A stretch of 64,000 bases of DNA from Bacteroidaceae bacterium (GCA_017416705.1 JAFQBG010000002.1:62001-126000); one strand, 5' to 3'. Counted from the first letter of the stretch, positions 26,957 through 36,301 are shown. The notes: generated by a model not told the origin, from the letters alone. Program-made: numbers and translations.

Positions 26957-28885
26957 ATGGATAGAAACAGTATAATAGGTTATGTACTCATAGGATTGGT
27001 TTTAGTAGGATATTTCTATTTTATACAACCCAACCCGCAACAGATAGAGGTGCAAAAGCATTATCAGGACTCCATTGCCGCCGCTCAGTACGAAAAGGAG
27101 CAGGCTATGGCACGCGAATTGCAACAACGCGAGAAAGAACTTTTGGAGCAAGGCAAAGACAGTGCTTCGCTGTTGTTCAATGCCCTTAACGGCAAGGAGG
27201 AATTCATTGAGCTTGGCAACGACAAAATAAGCGTGCGCATTTCGACCTTGGGAGGACGTATATGCTCGGCTACACTTGCCGACTACAACAACCAAGAAGG
27301 CAAGCCTGTGACATTGTTCGATGAGAGCGACAATATAACAATACGCAACGCACGTCGCGGCAGCGAACAGATAAGCAACCAAATGTACTTTACATTCGAC
27401 GGAAAAGAGGAAAACATAAACACAAGCGAACTATATTTCACACCGTTAAATGTAACACGCGACAAGGCCGTCATGCGTCTGCCGCTTGGCAACGACAAAT
27501 ATATCGACTTCACCTACACCCTGTTGCCCGACAGCTACATGGTGAACCTTGCCATAAACGCACACAACATGCAAGGCTTCTTCCCCGGCTCCACACGACA
27601 GATGAGCATTACATGGGACCAGCTGATACGCCAGCAGGAGAAAGGCTTTACGTTCGAACAGCAATACACTAACATAACATACAAATTAAGCGACGACGAC
27701 ACCGAAAGCCTCAGCGAAACAGGCGACGACAAAGAGAACATAGCAGAACCCGTCGATTGGGTGGCTTTCAAAAACCAATTCTTCTCGTGCATAATGATAG
27801 CCGGCGACGAGTTCAACGACATATCATTGGCATCGGACACCTTGCACGAAGGTCGCGGGTACATGAAAAACTGTTCGGCGGTAATGTACACCCCGTTCGA
27901 CCCAAGCGGCAAAGTAGCCACCGACCTGCAATTCTATTTCGGCCCCAACAAATACAGCATACTCAAAAACAGCAACAAACTCGCCATAAACAGCGAAAAG
28001 GATTTGCAGCTGCAAAAACTGATAGATTTCGGTTGGCCCATAGTACGTTGGATTAACCGCTATTTCATCATGTACCTGTTCGACTGGCTCACCAGCTGGG
28101 GTATAAACATGGGTATCGTGCTATTGTTGCTCACGCTCATTGTGAAAGCAATTGTATATCCGTTTACATACAAATCCTATGTATCGTCGGCTAAAATGCG
28201 TGCGTTAAAGCCATACATAGACGAGATTAACGCCAAATATCCAAAGCCCGAGGATGCAATGAAAAAGCAACAAGAGATAATGGGACTATATTCCAAATAC
28301 GGAGCAAGCCCCATGGGCGGTTGTCTGCCTATGCTCATTCAAATGCCGGTGTTCATTGCGCTGTTTAATTTTGTGCCAAACGCCATAGAATTGCGCCAGC
28401 AAAGTTTCCTGTGGGCACACGACCTCTCGTCGTACGACGCCCTTATCAGCTGGAACACCCCCATCTGGCCCATTGGCAACCACATAAGCATATTCTGTTT
28501 GCTATTCTGTTTGACACAAATTATAAACACATACTACACATCCAAAATGCAGCCAAACATGGGTGGTTCGCCCGAGCAAGACGCCCAAATGAAAATGATG
28601 CGTTGGATGATGTACCTGATGCCCGTTGTATTTTTCTTCATTTTCAACGACTATTCATCGGGACTTAACTACTACTATTTCCTATCGACACTCATAAGCG
28701 TCATTATATTCATCTACCTTCGTTCGGTTGTCAAGGAGGATGTTCTATTGAAAAAAATGGAAGCATATCACCAAGCCAACAAAAACAACCCCGCCAAACG
28801 CAGTGGCATGATGGCACGCTTAGAGGCACTGCAACAAGAGCAACAACGCCTGTTAGAAGAACGTCAAAAAAGAAATAACAAATAA
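26957..28885 (+). CDS. yidC: Membrane protein insertase YidC
   Basis: A 642-residue inner-membrane insertase from the ATG at 26957 (MDRNSIIGYVLIGLVLVGYFYF), the usual N-terminus of the family. The first helix is followed by a large periplasmic domain (about 50-340) and the conserved five-helix insertase core: WGINMGIVLLLLTLIVKAIVYPFTYKSYVSSAKMRALKP, then YGASPMGGCLPMLIQMPVFIALFNFV. The C-terminus is basic and Gln/Arg-rich, as often seen in Bacteroidota. It inserts membrane proteins with or without SecYEG. A conserved hypothetical gene starts 9 bases after its stop. Confidence 0.95.
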   Translation: MDRNSIIGYVLIGLVLVGYFYFIQPNPQQIEVQKHYQDSIAAAQYEKEQAMARELQQREKELLEQGKDSASLLFNALNGKEEFIELGNDKISVRISTLGGRICSATLADYNNQEGKPVTLFDESDNITIRNARRGSEQISNQMYFTFDGKEENINTSELYFTPLNVTRDKAVMRLPLGNDKYIDFTYTLLPDSYMVNLAINAHNMQGFFPGSTRQMSITWDQLIRQQEKGFTFEQQYTNITYKLSDDDTESLSETGDDKENIAEPVDWVAFKNQFFSCIMIAGDEFNDISLASDTLHEGRGYMKNCSAVMYTPFDPSGKVATDLQFYFGPNKYSILKNSNKLAINSEKDLQLQKLIDFGWPIVRWINRYFIMYLFDWLTSWGINMGIVLLLLTLIVKAIVYPFTYKSYVSSAKMRALKPYIDEINAKYPKPEDAMKKQQEIMGLYSKYGASPMGGCLPMLIQMPVFIALFNFVPNAIELRQQSFLWAHDLSSYDALISWNTPIWPIGNHISIFCLLFCLTQIINTYYTSKMQPNMGGSPEQDAQMKMMRWMMYLMPVVFFFIFNDYSSGLNYYYFLSTLISVIIFIYLRSVVKEDVLLKKMEAYHQANKNNPAKRSGMMARLEALQQEQQRLLEERQKRNNK

Positions 28886-28894
28886 AAAAACAAT

Positions 28895-29527
28895 ATGGGA
28901 ATATTCAGCATTTTCAAAAAAAAGAACAAAGATACCGACAAGGTTGGTGGAATGGAAGATTTCATGACACTGATACGAGTATATTACCAAGCAGTGTTAG
29001 CATCAAATTTGGGAATAACAAACATAGGAATGTTGCCCGACATGGCCACATTCAAGCGCACACTTAAAGTACCCACGCAAAACAACAAATTAGGACTTGC
29101 CGAACGTGCCAAATGCAAAAAAATGCTGGAACAGATTTACGGCATGAGCGAGGACTTTTTCAAGGAGATAGACTCCTCGATAAAAAAGAATTGCAAAAAC
29201 CTGAACAGCGTACAGCCCTATCTGTTTATGTTCCAAGGGTTCAACAACGACCTTATGATACTCGTCAGCAACCTGTTGGGATGGAAAATACGCATACCAT
29301 CCATATTCAATAAAGCACTGCGCACATACACCGAAAAAACCGTCAACGACATACTGACAAAAAACAATTGGAAAGACGAAGCCACATTTAAAACAGTGTA
29401 TGCTGTACGTCAGTACAAAGACAAGCTCGGCTACTCCGAAAAATGGATTGCCGATTATGTTTACAAGATTGTGACATTGGCAAAAAAAGAGCCACGTCCC
29501 AAGACCGATGACATAGACAAAAAATAA
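28895..29527 (+). CDS. Conserved hypothetical protein downstream of yidC
   Basis: A 210-residue, mostly helical, basic cytoplasmic protein beginning MGIFSIFKKKNKDTDKVGG. No signal peptide or membrane helix is visible. Blocks such as LIRVYYQAVLASNLGITNIGMLPDMATFKRTLKVPTQ and PYLFMFQGFNNDLMILVSNLL look like those of Bacteroidota hypotheticals, but I cannot name a family. It lies 9 bases after yidC and is followed by a clear terminator, so it forms a two-gene operon with the insertase. The lysine-rich N-terminus could bind membrane lipid or ribosomes; that is speculation. Confidence 0.7.
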   Translation: MGIFSIFKKKNKDTDKVGGMEDFMTLIRVYYQAVLASNLGITNIGMLPDMATFKRTLKVPTQNNKLGLAERAKCKKMLEQIYGMSEDFFKEIDSSIKKNCKNLNSVQPYLFMFQGFNNDLMILVSNLLGWKIRIPSIFNKALRTYTEKTVNDILTKNNWKDEATFKTVYAVRQYKDKLGYSEKWIADYVYKIVTLAKKEPRPKTDDIDKK

Positions 29528-29534
29528 TAAACAG

Positions 29535-29567
29535 ACAGGGCTGCACGACACACGTCGTCAGCCCTGT
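29535..29567 (+). terminator. Terminator of the yidC operon
   Basis: Nine-base arms ACAGGGCTG (29535-29543) and CAGCCCTGT (29559-29567) enclose a second small stem, followed by TATTTACC. It lies 8 bases after the stop of the hypothetical gene. Confidence 0.65.
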
Positions 29568-29583
29568 TATTTACCTTGACACC

Positions 29584-30498
29584 ATGCTACAATTTAACCC
29601 CATAACAATAGAGTGCATAGACAAAATAACACCCTTTGCACAAAAAGGCTACACCGACTCCTGCGACTACACACCGGGCAATCTTGTGATGTGGGCACGT
29701 TTCATGCAATATCAATATGCCATAGAGGAAAATACCCTGTTCGTTAAATGTAAATCGCAAGCCGACATGGCAAGCATGGCTTTTCTTGTACCAATAGGCG
29801 AACTGCCATTGAGCGAGTCCATTGCCCGACTGCAAGAATACTGCGAATTCCACAAACAGACACTGCGTTTCACAGCCGTCCCCGAACCATTCATAGACGA
29901 ATTGAGCACATTGCTTCCCAACCATCGAGCCGCACAACTCGACGGATGGAGCGACTATATATACGATGCCGAGTCACTTGCCACGCTGCGTGGCAAAGCG
30001 TTGAACAAAAAACGCAACCGCTACAACAAGTTCATAGCAGAACAGCCCGTTTACGACTATCACCGTTGCACACTCAACGACGTCCCCGAAATAGCAAAAT
30101 TCCTTGTAGCCGACAGAGACTGTCAGCACAACCGCGAGGACAACATGCGCTGCTACGAACAGTGGCAATGCATAGCAACCGTAAAAAATCTTAAAATATA
30201 CGACCAACCGGCAGGAGTAATAAAAATAGACAACCAGATAGTAGCATTCACGCTTGGCGAGGTATTCGGCGATACATTATATATACATATAGAAAAAGCC
30301 AAACGCGAAATAGCCGGAGCCGCCGAAGCCATAAACCAGCTGTTTATCAACGACATGCTGAGCGAATACAAGAACATCCGGATGGTAAACCGCGAAGAGG
30401 ACCTTGGAGACCCCGGCCTGCGTCAGGCCAAGAAGGCATACAACCCGATAAAAATGCTACACCGCTACGAGTTCACCAAGACAACAGCTGCAATATGA
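29584..30498 (+). CDS. DUF2156 (LPG synthase C-terminal-like) protein
   Basis: A 304-residue protein resembling the DUF2156 family, two tandem GNAT-type folds related to the catalytic part of lysyl-phosphatidylglycerol synthase. Visible blocks are SCDYTPGNLVMWARFMQYQYAIEENTLFVKC at the start, KALNKKRNRYNKFIAEQPVYDY in the middle, and VKNLKIYDQPAGVIKIDNQIVAFTLGEVFGDTLYIHIEKAKREIAGAAEAINQLF near the end. These proteins may transfer an aminoacyl or acyl group, but the acceptor is unknown. Its stop overlaps the GNAT start in an ATGA, so the two are translationally coupled. Confidence 0.82.
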   Translation: MLQFNPITIECIDKITPFAQKGYTDSCDYTPGNLVMWARFMQYQYAIEENTLFVKCKSQADMASMAFLVPIGELPLSESIARLQEYCEFHKQTLRFTAVPEPFIDELSTLLPNHRAAQLDGWSDYIYDAESLATLRGKALNKKRNRYNKFIAEQPVYDYHRCTLNDVPEIAKFLVADRDCQHNREDNMRCYEQWQCIATVKNLKIYDQPAGVIKIDNQIVAFTLGEVFGDTLYIHIEKAKREIAGAAEAINQLFINDMLSEYKNIRMVNREEDLGDPGLRQAKKAYNPIKMLHRYEFTKTTAAI

Positions 30499-31004
30499 CA
30501 AACCCGAAACAGGCTTGCAAAAAACTCTGGCAAGAGGTATTTGGCGACGACGACCAATTCATAGAGCATTTTCTCGACAACTATTACGAGGAAAAGAACA
30601 TGCTTTTCATCGAGGAGGACAACGAAATGGTCTCAATGTTGCATTTATTGCCATTCCGCTATAACAACACGAAAGCAGGAGTGATATATGCCCTTGCCAC
30701 CAAAGCCCGATGGCGCAAAAAAGGATATGCCACCGCGCTTATACAAAAAGCCATAGAGCATGGCAGGCAAAAGGGCTATGGAGCCATCATGCTCATCCCC
30801 GAGAACGACAGCCTGCACCTGTTCTACGAAAAATTCGGGTTCATAGGCCGTTACCCCGTTATATTTCACCAACCTACCGATTTCAATTTCGGGCTCGACG
30901 ACAAAACAAAAGAACGCATGAAGATAATGCCCATCGGGGATAATTTTCACATGCCGCATGCCGACACAACCATACAGTTATATTACGACAATAACCATGA
31001 ATAG
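30495..31004 (+). CDS. GNAT-family N-acetyltransferase
   Basis: A 169-residue acyltransferase. The acetyl-CoA binding motif A is ALATKARWRKKGYATALIQKAIEHGRQKGYGAIMLIP, with the expected basic/glycine loop. Motif B follows at NDSLHLFYEKFGFIGRYPVIF. The substrate is unknown. It overlaps the DUF2156 gene by four bases upstream and the uracil-DNA-glycosylase-like gene by eight bases downstream, so the three proteins should be made in step. Confidence 0.88.
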   Translation: MTNPKQACKKLWQEVFGDDDQFIEHFLDNYYEEKNMLFIEEDNEMVSMLHLLPFRYNNTKAGVIYALATKARWRKKGYATALIQKAIEHGRQKGYGAIMLIPENDSLHLFYEKFGFIGRYPVIFHQPTDFNFGLDDKTKERMKIMPIGDNFHMPHADTTIQLYYDNNHE

Positions 31005-31590
31005 CAACCCCGGCATAGAACGTCATCCATGGGAGCCATTCCTGCCCGCAAACGCCAAGATACTTTTCTTGGGAAGTTTTCCGCCACCTCGCAAACGCTG
31101 GTCGATGGATTTCTACTACCCCAACGCCACCAACGACTTTTGGAAAATAATGGGATTTCTGTTTTTTGGCAACGAAAGGCATTTTGTAACCCAAAACGGA
31201 AAGGGATTTGACATTGCAAGTATAAAAAATTTTCTTAACGAAAAAGGGATAGCATTGTACGACGCCGCAACAGCCGTTATACGCGCAAAGAACAATGCCT
31301 CGGACCAATTTTTGCAGATAGTAGAGAGCACCGACATCGCCCTGTTGCTCTCCAAGATACCGCATTGCACGACAATAGCCGTCACCGGGCTTAAATCGGC
31401 ACAAGCCGTGCTCGCCCCCTTTGGCATTGCCACACCCGAGATAGGCCGATATGTCGAACTAACATACAACCAACAAAAAGCAGTATTGTACCGCATGCCA
31501 TCGACATCACGTGCCTACCCATTGGCACTGCACAAAAAAGCTGCCTACTACAAGACACTCTTCGAGCAAGCAGGAATAGAATGTCCCTAA
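30997..31590 (+). CDS. Uracil-DNA glycosylase superfamily protein
   Basis: A 197-residue protein from the ATG at 30997 (MNSNPGIERHPWEPFLPANAKILFLGSFPPPRKRWSMDFYYPN); an upstream frame extension inside the GNAT gene is ignored. The block ILFLGSFPPP followed by FYYPNATNDFWKIMG resembles motif A of the UDG fold, and the late MPSTSRAYPL resembles motif B. Members excise uracil or mismatched bases, though many relatives of this size are uncharacterised. The typical catalytic Asp is not obvious in the motif, so activity is uncertain. Confidence 0.75.
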   Translation: MNSNPGIERHPWEPFLPANAKILFLGSFPPPRKRWSMDFYYPNATNDFWKIMGFLFFGNERHFVTQNGKGFDIASIKNFLNEKGIALYDAATAVIRAKNNASDQFLQIVESTDIALLLSKIPHCTTIAVTGLKSAQAVLAPFGIATPEIGRYVELTYNQQKAVLYRMPSTSRAYPLALHKKAAYYKTLFEQAGIECP

Positions 31591-31642
31591 ACAGGCCGAA
31601 AACATAGATTTATGTAACTAATTTGTAAAAAAAGTTACAATT

Positions 31643-31674
31643 CTTTCAAAATTCCCAAATTTCATATATATTTG
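31643..31674 (+). promoter_or_regulatory. Candidate promoter for the zapA operon
   Basis: A TATATTTG -7 box (31667-31674) lies 20 bases after a TTTC -33 element (31643-31646). The first ATG is 18 bases downstream. Confidence 0.55.
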
Positions 31675-31692
31675 TGGGATGATTGTTGTATT

Positions 31693-31986
31693 ATGAACGA
31701 AATCGAAGCAACGATATTAGGACAATTTGAGGACAAGCTATATCGTCTCAGGCATAAATACCAAGAGGCGGTTGAACAGAACAAAAAGTTCAGGGAAGCA
31801 TTGCAAGAGCAAAAAAACATGCTCCAAGATTTGTCCCAGCGCTACTCCGCTCTCGAACAAAAATACAATAATCTGAAACAAGCAAAAGTTATATCCCTGA
31901 GCGATGCCGAGATAGAGACAACACGCGACAGAATAACCAAGCTTGTGCGCGAAATCGACCGATGCATTGAGTCGCTAAAAAATTAG
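31693..31986 (+). CDS. Small coiled-coil protein upstream of zapA
   Basis: A 97-residue protein from the ATG at 31693 (MNEIEATILGQFEDKLYRLRHKYQEAVEQN). Nearly all of it is a predicted heptad-like coiled coil (KKFREALQEQKNMLQDLSQRYSALEQKYNNLKQAK), followed by a short second helix. Its position 24 bases before zapA is typical in Bacteroidales and suggests a ZapB-like division partner. This is inferred from location and shape; the sequence has no diagnostic motif. Confidence 0.75.
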   Translation: MNEIEATILGQFEDKLYRLRHKYQEAVEQNKKFREALQEQKNMLQDLSQRYSALEQKYNNLKQAKVISLSDAEIETTRDRITKLVREIDRCIESLKN

Positions 31987-32010
31987 TTCAACAGAAAGAC
32001 CAAGAGCATA

Positions 32011-32310
32011 ATGGAAGATAGAATTGTGGGAATAAACCTTATAGTTGACGGAATATCATACCCTCTCTCGGTAAAAGCGAGCGAAGAACCATACTACCGT
32101 CAAGCAGCACGTTTAATAAACGACACGCTGGTGCCATATAAACAGGCTTTTTCGGGCGAAGGCTCGGCAAAAGTAATGACAATGGTAGCTATACACATTG
32201 CATACAGGCTTGTAACACAGAAAGACACTGTGGGACACGCAAGTATAATACGCAAAATAACAGAATTGTCGCGTTTGCTCGACAATACCCTGAGCGACAC
32301 ACAGGAATAA
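32011..32310 (+). CDS. zapA: Cell division protein ZapA
   Basis: A 99-residue protein whose start, IVGINLIVDGISYPLSVKASEEPYYRQAARLINDTLVPYKQAF, matches the N-terminal sheet domain of ZapA, followed by a helical C-terminus (AKVMTMVAIHIAYRLVTQ). ZapA binds FtsZ and bundles its filaments at the division site. It follows the coiled-coil gene by 24 bases; rny comes 132 bases later. Confidence 0.88.
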   Translation: MEDRIVGINLIVDGISYPLSVKASEEPYYRQAARLINDTLVPYKQAFSGEGSAKVMTMVAIHIAYRLVTQKDTVGHASIIRKITELSRLLDNTLSDTQE

Positions 32311-32442
32311 CCGCAGTTTGCCCGCGTGGCACACTCCGCAAGGAATTTCGCGCATTGCATATTCGTAAAAAAGACAGAGGCAACAGCCGCACGTTTTTGA
32401 ATATAGCAGTGTGCTATTATTATATATAAAACAAAACAAATT
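32311..32442 (+). other. zapA-rny intergenic region, possible structured RNA
   Basis: 132 bases without a gene. It begins with a GC-rich stretch containing a TGCC/GGCA pair and ends in a small ATAGCA/TGCTAT hairpin (32403-32417). In many bacteria 6S RNA is encoded next to zapA, so a small RNA here is plausible. I could not recognise 6S features with any certainty. Confidence 0.25.
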
Positions 32443-33984
32443 ATGGATTACTTAACATTAATTATCGGCGCAGCCGTAGGACTTTTCATCGGTTGCGTAT
32501 GTCAATATCTGATAAACCGATACGCGCTAAAATCGAAACACGAACGCATTATCGCCGACGCCCAAAAAGAGGCCGAGGTGATTAAAAAGAACAAGTTGCT
32601 CGAAGTAAAAGAGAAATTCTTGAACAAAAAAGCCGAGTTGGAGAAAGAGATTTCCCAACGCAACCACAAGATACAACAAGCCGAGAACCACATAAAGCAG
32701 CGCGAGATACAATTAAACCAACGCAACGAGGACCTACAACGTCGCAAAAGCGAGATAGACACATTCAAGGAGAATTTAGAAGCACAAAAAAGCATCATCG
32801 AGCGCAAGCAAGAGGAACTGGACAAACTGCACCAACAAGAGCGCGAGAAGCTCGAAACCATCAGCGGACTATCGGCAGACGAAGCAAAAGAACGCTTGGT
32901 AGAATCGCTCAAAGAAGAGGCAAAATCGCAAGCCGCATCGTACATAAACGACATCATCGACGATGCCAAGATGACAGCCGGCCGCGAAGCCAAGAAAATA
33001 GTAATACAAACCATACAACGCGTTGCCACCGAGACAGCAATAGAAAACTCGGTTACAGTGTTCCACATAGACAACGACGAAATGAAAGGCCGCATAATAG
33101 GTCGTGAAGGCCGTAACATACGCGCATTGGAAGCCGCAACAGGTGTCGAAATTGTAGTAGATGACACCCCCGAGGCCATTGTACTGAGCGCATTCGACCC
33201 CGTTCGTCGCGAGATAGCGCGCTTGGCCCTTCACCAGCTTGTAGCCGATGGCCGCATACACCCCGCCCGCATCGAGGAGGTTGTAGCCAAAGTAAAAAAA
33301 CAGGTCGAGGAGGAGATAATAGAGACCGGAAAACGCACCACCATCGACCTTGGTATTCACGGCATGCACCCCGAGCTGATAAGAATAATAGGAAAAATGA
33401 AATACCGTTCATCGTATGGTCAGAACCTATTGCAACATGCCCGCGAGACAGCCAACCTATGTTCGGTTATGGCAGCCGAGCTTGGCCTGAACCCCAAGAA
33501 AGCAAAACGCGCCGGACTATTGCACGACATAGGCAAAGTGCCCGACGAAGAGACCGAACTGCCACATGCCGAGTACGGTATGAAACTTGCCGAAAAATAT
33601 AAGGAAAAACCCGATATATGCAATGCCATAGGCGCACACCACGACGAGGTCGAAATGACAAGCCTCATAGCCCCCATAGTACAAGTGTGCGACGCCATAT
33701 CGGGAGCACGTCCCGGAGCACGTCGCGAAATTGTCGAGGCATACATAAAACGTCTGCACGACTTGGAACAACTTGCCATGTCCTACCCCGGAGTGACAAA
33801 GACTTATGCCATACAGGCAGGCCGCGAGCTACGCGTCATTGTGGGAGCAGACAAGATAGACGACAAGCAAACCGAACAACTATCGGGCGAGATAGCAAAG
33901 AAAATACAAGACGAGATGACCTATCCCGGTCAGGTAAAAATAACAGTCATACGCGAGACACGCGCTGTGAACTACGCACGATAA
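32443..33984 (+). CDS. rny: Ribonuclease Y
   Basis: A 513-residue membrane-anchored endoribonuclease that starts mRNA decay. It has an N-terminal membrane helix ([21 protein letters not shown]), a long charged coiled coil (about 25-190), a KH RNA-binding domain with [42 protein letters not shown], and an HD phosphohydrolase domain with the metal-binding pair in [15 protein letters not shown] and the later [14 protein letters not shown]. Length matches the family. It is the last gene before a strong bidirectional terminator. Confidence 0.96.
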   Translation: MDYLTLIIGAAVGLFIGCVCQYLINRYALKSKHERIIADAQKEAEVIKKNKLLEVKEKFLNKKAELEKEISQRNHKIQQAENHIKQREIQLNQRNEDLQRRKSEIDTFKENLEAQKSIIERKQEELDKLHQQEREKLETISGLSADEAKERLVESLKEEAKSQAASYINDIIDDAKMTAGREAKKIVIQTIQRVATETAIENSVTVFHIDNDEMKGRIIGREGRNIRALEAATGVEIVVDDTPEAIVLSAFDPVRREIARLALHQLVADGRIHPARIEEVVAKVKKQVEEEIIETGKRTTIDLGIHGMHPELIRIIGKMKYRSSYGQNLLQHARETANLCSVMAAELGLNPKKAKRAGLLHDIGKVPDEETELPHAEYGMKLAEKYKEKPDICNAIGAHHDEVEMTSLIAPIVQVCDAISGARPGARREIVEAYIKRLHDLEQLAMSYPGVTKTYAIQAGRELRVIVGADKIDDKQTEQLSGEIAKKIQDEMTYPGQVKITVIRETRAVNYAR

Positions 33985-34001
33985 CCGGATGCGACAATCA
34001 T

Positions 34002-34039
34002 AAAAAATATCCACAGGCCATGGCCTGTGGATATTTTTT
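34002..34039. terminator. 38-base perfect palindromic terminator, bidirectional
   Basis: A perfect inverted repeat (arms 34002-34020 and 34021-34039) with six As at one end and six Ts at the other. It lies between the rny stop and the stop of the convergent cytochrome maturation gene, so it can end transcripts from both sides. Confidence 0.85.
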
Positions 34040-34046
34040 ATGCTGT

Positions 34047-35690
34047 TTATGCGACATAGCTATGCAAGCCGCCCAAAATATAGTTCACACCAAAGTATGT
34101 AAACAGAACCGACAGGAAAGAAAGCACAAAAAACAGGTGCAAGAACAGGGGCGAGCGAAAACGTTGCAACGACGCTGCATGCACAGGGAATGAATAGACA
34201 ATGACGGTTATCAAAGCCCATACCTCCTTTGGGTCCCACCCCCAATAGCGTCCCCACGATATATTGGCCCACACAGCACCTGCAAACACCCCCGTAACCA
34301 ACAGAAAAAGTGCCGGGCGAAGCAACATCCTCGTGGCGTCGGCCATATAAATAATTTGCCGTTCAGAACCGCCGATGCCGCGTAGCACAAGCGCAACAAC
34401 GCCATTAAGCATCATGAAGGCAAACAAGGAATAGGCACACATGATGACACTCACATGCACGCTCAGTATGGGCGAGTACAACACCGGGGCAAGCGGCGTA
34501 ATAGCAGTAGCGTTGCCCATGCCTGCCACCAAAAGAGAAAATCCCGCTATAAGAAAACCAAAAGCAGCGCCAAGAGTAAAACCGCCCCTACCTTGGAAAA
34601 CAAAACACAGAGAACATATAGCCATGAAAAGCATAACTTCGAACCCATTGGCAAGCGGGATATAAGCACCCACAAAACCACGCATCAGGAGCAATGCCAA
34701 CAAAAATATAATGACCGTCACAGCCACACACCGCATTAACAACCGCAGAACAGCAGAAAAACCCGATGCCGCACTCACATTGCAACAGCATGCCACAAGA
34801 GCAAAACAACCTGTCAGCAAGCATGCCACCGCCGCATAACGCACATGAGGCAATGACTCATAGATTTCTTTCACGCATAAATGCATGCTGTCGGCAGTTT
34901 CGCTCCACAGATTAGCTGCGGATGATAAATAGGGCGCACAGCATAGCGACAACAGGAATAGAGCCGCAAGCAACAGGCCGCGTGCAAAAGAGGCATCCGA
35001 TAAATTGGAGCCTCGCCATTTACTCTTTACCAACATTGTCAAAAACGAGAAAAACAGCAACAGATAGCCGCCGTATGTAACCCCCACACCCCATGGGTCG
35101 TGCGACACACGCAGCGTAGTGCCATTCTCGTCATCGTCGTAGTGCATTTGGCAGAATTGCCACCCCGAATATCTGTACACATTATTCATAGAAACCACCC
35201 CCGTTGTCGTGCAACCCTTGTCGGCAATAGTTATGCTGCTTACATAGTCCATGGGTTGATTGGTCGTTTTGTGGCGTTCCACACAAAAACTGTTTAAGGA
35301 CAACGCAAATGGCAACCGATGTATATTACCATCGTCGAGCATGAATACCGTGGTCGGCGGTGCATCACGATGCAGATAGACGCGTCCGCCTATTCCCCAC
35401 ACGTGCGTAATGAAAGCACCCGACAATATAACGAGTAAGGATAAATGCAATAAGAACAGCGATATATTTTTATATGCCCTCCTAACCACAAGATAGCCCA
35501 ACGCCGACAAAGCCAGCAGCATCCATAATGCGACAGTCGCCCGCGAAACATATATATATTTGGTAATAAGATAGGTTCCATAGAATTTTTCGGCAATAGA
35601 GGCCACCATGAAGAGTATGGCTATACCCCCCAAGCATGTAAACGAAATACGTTTCAAAAACAGTTCGATATTCGACATGGCACCCTTCAT
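34047..35690 (-). CDS. ccsA: Cytochrome c biogenesis protein, fused ResB-CcsA type
   Basis: A 547-residue membrane protein for attaching heme to c-type cytochromes (System II). The ATG at 35690 overlaps the mntP stop by one base (TGATG) and starts MKGAMSNIELFLKRIS; 35678 is an alternative. The first 240 residues look like a short ResB part with four helices and a periplasmic loop (GWQFCQMHYDDDENGTTLRVSHDPWGVGVTYGG). The rest is CcsA, with the heme-binding signature WGRYWGWDPKEVWALIT and flanking His residues. Fusion of both halves is known in Bacteroidota and epsilonproteobacteria. No c-type cytochrome gene is visible nearby. Confidence 0.85.
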   Translation of the reverse strand: MKGAMSNIELFLKRISFTCLGGIAILFMVASIAEKFYGTYLITKYIYVSRATVALWMLLALSALGYLVVRRAYKNISLFLLHLSLLVILSGAFITHVWGIGGRVYLHRDAPPTTVFMLDDGNIHRLPFALSLNSFCVERHKTTNQPMDYVSSITIADKGCTTTGVVSMNNVYRYSGWQFCQMHYDDDENGTTLRVSHDPWGVGVTYGGYLLLFFSFLTMLVKSKWRGSNLSDASFARGLLLAALFLLSLCCAPYLSSAANLWSETADSMHLCVKEIYESLPHVRYAAVACLLTGCFALVACCCNVSAASGFSAVLRLLMRCVAVTVIIFLLALLLMRGFVGAYIPLANGFEVMLFMAICSLCFVFQGRGGFTLGAAFGFLIAGFSLLVAGMGNATAITPLAPVLYSPILSVHVSVIMCAYSLFAFMMLNGVVALVLRGIGGSERQIIYMADATRMLLRPALFLLVTGVFAGAVWANISWGRYWGWDPKEVWALITVIVYSFPVHAASLQRFRSPLFLHLFFVLSFLSVLFTYFGVNYILGGLHSYVA

Positions 35691-36265
35691 CAGCACATAG
35701 TATGTTCCACAAGCACCTTGCACCCTATAAGTATGAGGATTATACCGCCCCACAGCTCGGCCTGCAACGTGCGTGCATATTTTCGTCCGAAGGCGATGCC
35801 AAACAACAGGCCTGCCAGCGTCATCAATGAAGAGACAAAGCCGATGACACACAAAGGATAAAGCAGTTCGCCCATATTTTGCAAGCCCATACAGGTGAAC
35901 GATATGCCCACCGCAAAGGCATCTATGCTGGTTGCCAATGCCAACACCAAGACCACCCTTAACGAATTGGGATTAAAAAATTTGGTTTCGCCCTCCTTGA
36001 AATTCCCGACAACCATTCTGACACCAAGAAACAGCAATATGAAAAAGGCTATCCAATGATCGACGCTCTCTATGACATCGCGGAAATAGGCTGTACCGGC
36101 CCACCCAAGCAGCGGGTTCATGGCTTGGAAAAGCCCAAATAAAAACGCCATGAGCAACATGGGGCGCCACTGCACCCTACGTAGCACAACCCCTCCCGCA
36201 ACAGATACCGCAAAGCAATCCATCGCCAAGGCAAAAGCCAAAATCCAAGCATCCAAGTGTGTCAT
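35690..36265 (-). CDS. mntP: Manganese efflux pump MntP
   Basis: A 191-residue inner-membrane exporter with six hydrophobic helices in two repeated halves. The conserved acidic motifs are ALAMDCFAVSVAGG near the N-terminus and ALATSIDAFAVGISF in the middle, the usual DxxxxS pair of the family. It protects cells from manganese excess. Its stop overlaps the start of the cytochrome maturation gene, and both read away from ssrA. I saw no yybP-ykoY-type riboswitch in the short upstream region. Confidence 0.9.
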   Translation of the reverse strand: MTHLDAWILAFALAMDCFAVSVAGGVVLRRVQWRPMLLMAFLFGLFQAMNPLLGWAGTAYFRDVIESVDHWIAFFILLFLGVRMVVGNFKEGETKFFNPNSLRVVLVLALATSIDAFAVGISFTCMGLQNMGELLYPLCVIGFVSSLMTLAGLLFGIAFGRKYARTLQAELWGGIILILIGCKVLVEHTMC

Positions 36266-36301
36266 GTCGTGTTCTTAGGATTGCAAAAATAATTTAATTT
36301 T

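Noticed and set aside
32502-33179. 225-codon minus-strand frame rich in Ser, Cys and Phe
   Set aside because: Mirror image of the rny coiled-coil region; low complexity and no motif.
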